Origin: Pseudomonadales bacterium
Lineage (GTDB): Bacteria > Pseudomonadota > Gammaproteobacteria > Pseudomonadales > Pseudohongiellaceae
NCBI GenBank assembly: GCA_024234365.1
Contig: JACKOK010000005.1
Coordinates: 62,001-126,000, forward strand
DNA: 64,000 nt
Direction of reading: 5' to 3'
Shown here in pieces: positions 59,861 to 64,000 of the stretch (position 1 is the first letter of the stretch; each line of letters opens with the position of its first letter). The notes below the pieces were generated by a model that did no database searches, had not been told where the DNA came from, and saw nothing but the letters and a program-made list of their open reading frames with translations. The position numbers and the translations under genes are program-made.

Positions 59861-61339
59861 ATGGACGCATCTACGTTAAATCCCTCCGCGCAAGGGAAAA
59901 TTCTGCTTATCGATGACAATCGCAAGGCCCGCGATGAACTGGAAGTGATCCTGGGTTTTCTGGGCGAAACCGTTGTTGCGACCAATCTGGACGGCTGGCA
60001 AAGTGCCGCCGGCCAACAGCTCAGCTCCAGCGCCGACATCAAACTGACGATGCTCGGTCCCTACCCGAAAGACGCCCAGGAAGCACTGGTGGCCACACTG
60101 GCCCAGTGGGATATGGGCATTCCGGTCGTCCTGCTCGGCGATACCGAGTCCGGGCGCGAGCTGGCCACTGGGGTTCAGAATGCCATCACGGCCTGCGTTC
60201 CCCTGCCACTGCGTTATCAGCCGGTGCTGGATGCCCTGCACAAATCACAGGTCTATCGTCGGCACTACCAGCACCTGTCGTCCGATCAGAGAGTGCGCGA
60301 CTACAATATGTTTCGCAGCCTGGTTGGCAATAGCGCCGAGGTGCAGCGCATCCGTCACGTCATGGGGCAGGTGGCGGACAAGGAAGTGACGATTCTCATC
60401 ACCGGGGAATCCGGTACGGGCAAGGAGGTGGTTGCCCGCAATCTGCACAAGAACTCCTCCCGTGCGAACAAACCCTTTGTGCCGATCAACTGCGGCGCGA
60501 TTCCTCCGGATCTGCTGGAAAGCGAGCTTTTCGGCCATGAAAAGGGGGCTTTCACCGGGGCTATCTCCACGCGTATCGGGCGTTTTGAAATGGCGGAGGG
60601 CGGTACGCTGTTTCTCGACGAGATCGGGGACATGCCGCTGCCCATGCAGGTAAAGCTCCTGCGCGTTCTGCAGGAGCACTGCTACGAACGGGTGGGGGGC
60701 ACCAAAACCCTGCAGACGGATGTGCGCATTCTGGCGGCCACTCACAAGAACCTCGAGGATATGATCGATGCCGGCACTTTCCGTCAGGACCTGTACTATC
60801 GCATTAATGTCTTTCCGATCGAGATGCCGTCTCTGCGCGATCGGGCCGAGGACATCCCCTATCTGCTTAATGAGCTGATTACCCGCCTGGAGTGCGAGAA
60901 GCGTGGTTCGGTGCGCTTCAACAGCAGTGCCATAGAATCCTTGTGTCGACATCCCTGGCCCGGTAATGTCCGTGAGCTTGCCAATCTGGTTGAGCGTATG
61001 GCTATTCTGCACCCTCATGCGGTGGTGGGAGTCAACGATCTGCCGCAGAAATTCCGCCATCTCGAGGCACATGAAATTGCCGCTGAAGCGCTCGTGCCGG
61101 AACACAAACCGGTACACGCCCAGGCGCCGACCACACTCAACGGTAACGGTTCCGTGCCCCAGGCACTGCTTCCGCTGAACGGTCTCGACCTGAAGGAATA
61201 CCTGGCCAATCTGGAGCGTGATCTGATTGAGCAGGCGCTCAACGATAGCGGGGGTGTCGTGGCACGGGCGGCAGATCGTCTCAATATCCGTCGTACCACA
61301 CTGGTGGAAAAGATGCGCAAATACGAGATGCAGCGCTGA
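59861..61339 (+). CDS. fleQ: Sigma-54-dependent flagellar master regulator FleQ
   Basis: The start is taken as the ATG at 59861 (MDASTLNPSAQ); two TTG codons precede it. The 492-aa protein has an N-terminal receiver-like domain (GKILLIDDNRKARDELEVIL) without an evident phospho-Asp. The AAA+ domain has Walker A GESGTGKE (near 181), GAFTGA (sigma-54 contact, near 226) and LFLDEIGDMP (Walker B). The C-terminal Fis-type HTH is GGVVARAADRLNIRRTTLVE. FleQ/FlrA activates sigma-54 flagellar promoters and, in Pseudomonas, responds to c-di-GMP. The expected fleSR pair does not follow. Confidence 0.94.
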   Translation: MDASTLNPSAQGKILLIDDNRKARDELEVILGFLGETVVATNLDGWQSAAGQQLSSSADIKLTMLGPYPKDAQEALVATLAQWDMGIPVVLLGDTESGRELATGVQNAITACVPLPLRYQPVLDALHKSQVYRRHYQHLSSDQRVRDYNMFRSLVGNSAEVQRIRHVMGQVADKEVTILITGESGTGKEVVARNLHKNSSRANKPFVPINCGAIPPDLLESELFGHEKGAFTGAISTRIGRFEMAEGGTLFLDEIGDMPLPMQVKLLRVLQEHCYERVGGTKTLQTDVRILAATHKNLEDMIDAGTFRQDLYYRINVFPIEMPSLRDRAEDIPYLLNELITRLECEKRGSVRFNSSAIESLCRHPWPGNVRELANLVERMAILHPHAVVGVNDLPQKFRHLEAHEIAAEALVPEHKPVHAQAPTTLNGNGSVPQALLPLNGLDLKEYLANLERDLIEQALNDSGGVVARAADRLNIRRTTLVEKMRKYEMQR

Positions 61340-61361
61340 AACGACGAGCCTTGAGGGCGCG

Positions 61362-62084
61362 TTACAGGCCCTTTAGCTCTTTACCTGCCACGGTGGCAGA
61401 CTCCAGCATCAGTTCTGTCTTTGTTCCCGAGCGGGACACCTGCTCCAGCCTGACCAGCAGATAATCCCAGTCCCGTGCCAGCCATACGGTGGTGCTGCGC
61501 GGGCTGTCGTCTTCCCGTACGCGTTCGACCTTTACTGTATTGAGTTTCCCCAGGGGAGTGTTCAATACCTCCTCGGCCAGCACGCGGTAGGTTTGCTCCT
61601 TGATTTCGTCTTCGTCCAGCACGCGGTAGTGGAACTCGCTTCCATTGGTCTGCTGCAGATCCTGCGCCAGCTGGACGCTGTAACTGAGCTTGTCCAATAC
61701 CCCGGAGCTGATATCGAGGTCCCAGTTTTCGTCGTCACTGCGGCTGTGTGCCTGGTTCTGTTCCCAATCAAAGGCAATGCTCTCGTGGCTGCTGCTGATG
61801 CCGCTCTGGTCGTAGCGATAGTGCAGGGGCAGCACATGATCCTGTTGCCAGCGAAATTCGCTGGCTTCCACGACAGTGCCGATATTGGCTCCGAGAATGG
61901 TCAGTGAGATGCGGTTCTCCAGCAGGATGGTGTCTTCCCCGGTCACGCTCTGGCGGCGTGTGGCAGAGGCGCTCAGGCCAAGGGCTTTGGCCTGGTAACG
62001 GGCATCGAAGGGGTGAGGCCCGTTTTCCTGGGCCGCTGCGCCAAGGCTGATGAACAGCAGCAGAAGCAGCGGCCAGGGCTTCAC
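61362..62084 (-). CDS. DUF3108 family periplasmic protein
   Basis: A GTG at 62084 overlaps the purN stop (GTGA) and gives a 240-aa protein with a signal peptide (KPWPLLLLLFISLGAAAQE). The DUF3108 pattern is visible: FDARYQAKALGLSASATRRQ, YDQSGISSSHESIAFDWEQ, LSYSVQLAQDLQQ and RSTTVWLARDWDYLLVRLEQ. The fold is expected to be beta-rich, of unknown role. It is the third gene of purM-purN-DUF3108. Confidence 0.82.
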   Translation of the reverse strand: MKPWPLLLLLFISLGAAAQENGPHPFDARYQAKALGLSASATRRQSVTGEDTILLENRISLTILGANIGTVVEASEFRWQQDHVLPLHYRYDQSGISSSHESIAFDWEQNQAHSRSDDENWDLDISSGVLDKLSYSVQLAQDLQQTNGSEFHYRVLDEDEIKEQTYRVLAEEVLNTPLGKLNTVKVERVREDDSPRSTTVWLARDWDYLLVRLEQVSRSGTKTELMLESATVAGKELKGL

Positions 62085-62731
62085 AGGCTTTTTTCCCGTA
62101 TGCCCTGCACGCCCAGGCGTTCCCCATCCAGCCAGGCAGCATTGTCGCGCATGCACAGGCGGCCAGAGGCAAACCAGTCAACGGCTTTGGGATAAATCCT
62201 GTGTTCCTGTACGAAGACACGGGAGGCCAGGGAGTCGCGGGTGTCGTCTGCGGCCACCGGGACGATGGCCTGCAGGATCACCGGCCCCCCATCGAGCTCT
62301 TCGGTGACGAAATGCACGCTGACACCGTGCTCTGGCTCGCCTGCCTCCAGTACGCGTTCATGGGTGTGCGTGCCACGGTAGGCCGGCAACAGGGAGGGAT
62401 GGATATTGAGTACACGCCCGCTGTAATGCTGCACAAAGCCGGCGCTGAGAATGCGCATAAAGCCTGCCAGCACGAGCAGATCCGGCTTGAAGGCGTCGAT
62501 TTCGGCCATCAGGCGCTGATCAAAGGATTCGCGGTCCGCAAACTCACGGTGGTCCAGCACACGGGTGGGGATACCTGCCTTGCGGGCTCGTTGCAGGCCG
62601 AATGCATCCGCCTTGTTACTGATCACAGCGCTGATGCGATAGGGGCTGCCCTCGGCGTGGTCGATCAGGGCCTGCAGATTACTGCCGTTGCCCGAGATCA
62701 GGACGACGACGGAGCAGGGCGTGGCACTCAT
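62081..62731 (-). CDS. purN: Phosphoribosylglycinamide formyltransferase
   Basis: A 216-aa GART enzyme that transfers a formyl group from 10-formyl-THF in purine synthesis. Motifs: VVLISGNGSNLQALID (phosphate loop), LVLAGFMRILSAGFV, RVLNIHPSLLPAYRGTHTHE (catalytic His in the HPSLLP block) and GVSVHFVTEELDGGPVI (catalytic Asp). Length matches the family (212). Overlaps purM by ATGA and is followed by DUF3108 by GTGA. Confidence 0.97.
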   Translation of the reverse strand: MSATPCSVVVLISGNGSNLQALIDHAEGSPYRISAVISNKADAFGLQRARKAGIPTRVLDHREFADRESFDQRLMAEIDAFKPDLLVLAGFMRILSAGFVQHYSGRVLNIHPSLLPAYRGTHTHERVLEAGEPEHGVSVHFVTEELDGGPVILQAIVPVAADDTRDSLASRVFVQEHRIYPKAVDWFASGRLCMRDNAAWLDGERLGVQGIREKSL

Positions 62732-63795
62732 TGAGCTTCACCTTCCAGTGCGACCGGGGCGGCATCGGTGGCTGCGCTGCGGATCGTTCCGATTTCGCAG
62801 GCTCCCTGATTGTGTTGACGCAGGATCTGCAGTGCGGCCTCGCAATCCTCAGCCGGTACGCAGACGATCATGCCGATGCCGCAATTGAAGGTGCGCAGCA
62901 TCTCGTTTTCCGCGATATTGCCGGTGCGCTGCAGCCAGTGGAAGACTTCCGGGCGTTTCCAGGCGGACAGATTGATGACGGCCTGAGCACCTTCTGGCAG
63001 TACGCGTGGCAGGTTCTCGACAATGCCGCCGCCGGTAATATGTGCCAGCGCATGTACGCGTGCGTGGCCTTTAAGTGCCTGGATGGCCTTGACATAGATT
63101 TCGGTCGGGCGCAGCAGAACTTCGCCCAGGGTGCTGCCCTCGAACGGGGTATCCAGTGCGGTGGCGCTGACTTCCAGAACCTTGCGGATCAGAGAGTAGC
63201 CATTGGAGTGCGGGCCGGAGGAGGCCAGACCAATCAGTTTGTCACCCGGCTGAACCTGATTGCTTTCAATGATCTCGTCCTTTTCGACAATGCCGACAGC
63301 GAAGCCAGCCAGGTCGTAGTCGCCTTTGCTGTACATGCCCGGCATCTCGGCGGTTTCACCACCGATCAGGGAACAGCCGGCCTGTTCGCAGCCCACGCCG
63401 ATGCCTTCCACCACCTGAGTGGCCAACGCCACATCGAGCCCTGCCGTGGCGTAGTAATCGAGGAAAAACAGGGGTTCGGCGCCGCACACGATCAGATCGT
63501 TGACACACATGGCAACCAGATCGATGCCGATGGTGTCGTGCTTGCCGCTCTCAATGGCGAGCTTGAGTTTGGTGCCGACGCCGTCGGTGGCGGAAACCAG
63601 TACCGGCTTGCGATAGCCTGCCGGAATCTCGCACAGGGCCCCGAAGCCGCCCAGGCCGGAAAGTACTTCCGGGCGTCGGGTGCGCTGGGTGACGGTTTTG
63701 ATCTTCTCGACCAGCGCATCACCGGCATCAATATCCACGCCAGCGTCTTTGTAGCTCAGGGAGGGTTGGGGGCTTGCATTCGAGTGTTGAGTCAT
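62728..63795 (-). CDS. purM: Phosphoribosylformylglycinamidine cyclo-ligase
   Basis: The start at 63795 (MTQHSNASPQPSLSYKDAGV) gives 355 aa, near the E. coli length of 345. Motifs: YKDAGVDIDAGDALV, GLGGFGALCEIPAGYRKPVL, SATDGVGTKLKLA (ATP site), MCVNDLIVCGAEPLFFLDYY and HITGGGIVENLPRVLP. It makes AIR from FGAM in purine synthesis. A region of about 150 bases separates it from the divergent gene at the right edge. Confidence 0.97.
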   Translation of the reverse strand: MTQHSNASPQPSLSYKDAGVDIDAGDALVEKIKTVTQRTRRPEVLSGLGGFGALCEIPAGYRKPVLVSATDGVGTKLKLAIESGKHDTIGIDLVAMCVNDLIVCGAEPLFFLDYYATAGLDVALATQVVEGIGVGCEQAGCSLIGGETAEMPGMYSKGDYDLAGFAVGIVEKDEIIESNQVQPGDKLIGLASSGPHSNGYSLIRKVLEVSATALDTPFEGSTLGEVLLRPTEIYVKAIQALKGHARVHALAHITGGGIVENLPRVLPEGAQAVINLSAWKRPEVFHWLQRTGNIAENEMLRTFNCGIGMIVCVPAEDCEAALQILRQHNQGACEIGTIRSAATDAAPVALEGEAQ

Positions 63796-63949
63796 TGAGG
63801 GGTCTCGTGGGCTGCTAAGTACTGGCGCGAATTTTACCATTGCCAAGCCCGGCAGGGTAAGTCTTGCAGTGGATTCCGGACAATTTAAGCCCTGCTGCGG
63901 GGAGGGGGGAGGCGTGTCATAAGGGGGCATATCGGGTATGATGCGCCGC

Positions 63950-64000
63950 ATGAGATTCATGCCTTTCACCCTGAAATTCCTGCGCCTTTGGCCTTTGCTG
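63950..64000 (+). CDS. Start of a gene divergent from purM (truncated by window end)
   Basis: ATG at 63950 opens MRFMPFTLKFLRLWPLL, a likely signal peptide; in-frame ATGs also lie at 63938 and 63941. In Pseudomonas-like genomes a DUF2066 gene with a signal peptide is divergent from purM, so that is the best guess. Only 17 residues are present, so identity rests on position. Confidence 0.45.
   Translation, partial: MRFMPFTLKFLRLWPLL

Overview
The window reads as the chromosome of a motile, GC-rich (about 60% by eye) gammaproteobacterium of the Pseudomonadales/Oceanospirillales kind. The pointers are a flgA-flgM-flgN-PilZ block divergent from flgB, a FleQ-type sigma-54 master regulator, purM-purN, a two-domain polyphosphate:AMP phosphotransferase, a cyanide-insensitive bd oxidase, and REP-like palindromes of the tGTAGGAGCC...GGCGAT kind. 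An Alcanivoracaceae-like genome would fit, but no marker here settles the genus.

Layout. 1-5.7 kb: end of a RelE/ParE-type toxin, rsgA, hydrolase, ybaK, VIT transporter and small enzymes. 5.7-16 kb: ilvD, a Tat-exported HAD protein, an HD-GYP protein, OmpW, the minus-strand operon elaA-like/DUF945/ygiQ, and an MFS-OsmC pair. 16-26.4 kb: pap, a secreted beta-propeller/amidohydrolase facing a secreted M28 peptidase, an HMA-TauE copper-type protein divergent from a 46-aa Cys-rich protein, and cioAB. 26.4-29.4 kb: a decayed stretch with two frameshifted genes, tRNA-Arg(CCT), an AP2-like protein and REP palindromes. 29.4-30.8 kb: a TIGR04283/TIGR04282 pair.

30.8-61.3 kb is a flagellar locus: flgZ-flgN-flgM-flgA on the minus strand, then flgBCDEFGHI, flgJKL, an inverted fliT, fliC, flaG, an intruding MOSC gene, fliD, fliS and fleQ. 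It ends with DUF3108-purN-purM and the start of a gene divergent from purM.

Regulation can be partly read from the DNA. Sigma-54-type -24/-12 sites lie upstream of flgA, flgB and fliD. Sigma-28-type sites lie upstream of flgM, fliC (two in tandem) and fliD. A sigma-70-like promoter lies before fleQ. This matches a FleQ > sigma-54 > sigma-28/FlgM cascade.

The main observations are these. (1) Hook (FlgE, 1189 aa), first junction protein (FlgK, 1346 aa), flagellin (FliC, 1184 aa) and cap (FliD, 1409 aa) are all two to three times the usual size and appear to share a repeated beta-rich module of about 90 aa, so the whole axial structure seems co-enlarged. (2) fliT is displaced, reversed and bracketed by a 64-bp inverted repeat (60/64 identity) made of REP units, so it may be an invertible cassette. 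(3) A GGA-rich, terminator-ended intergenic segment between flgA and flgB may encode a small RNA.
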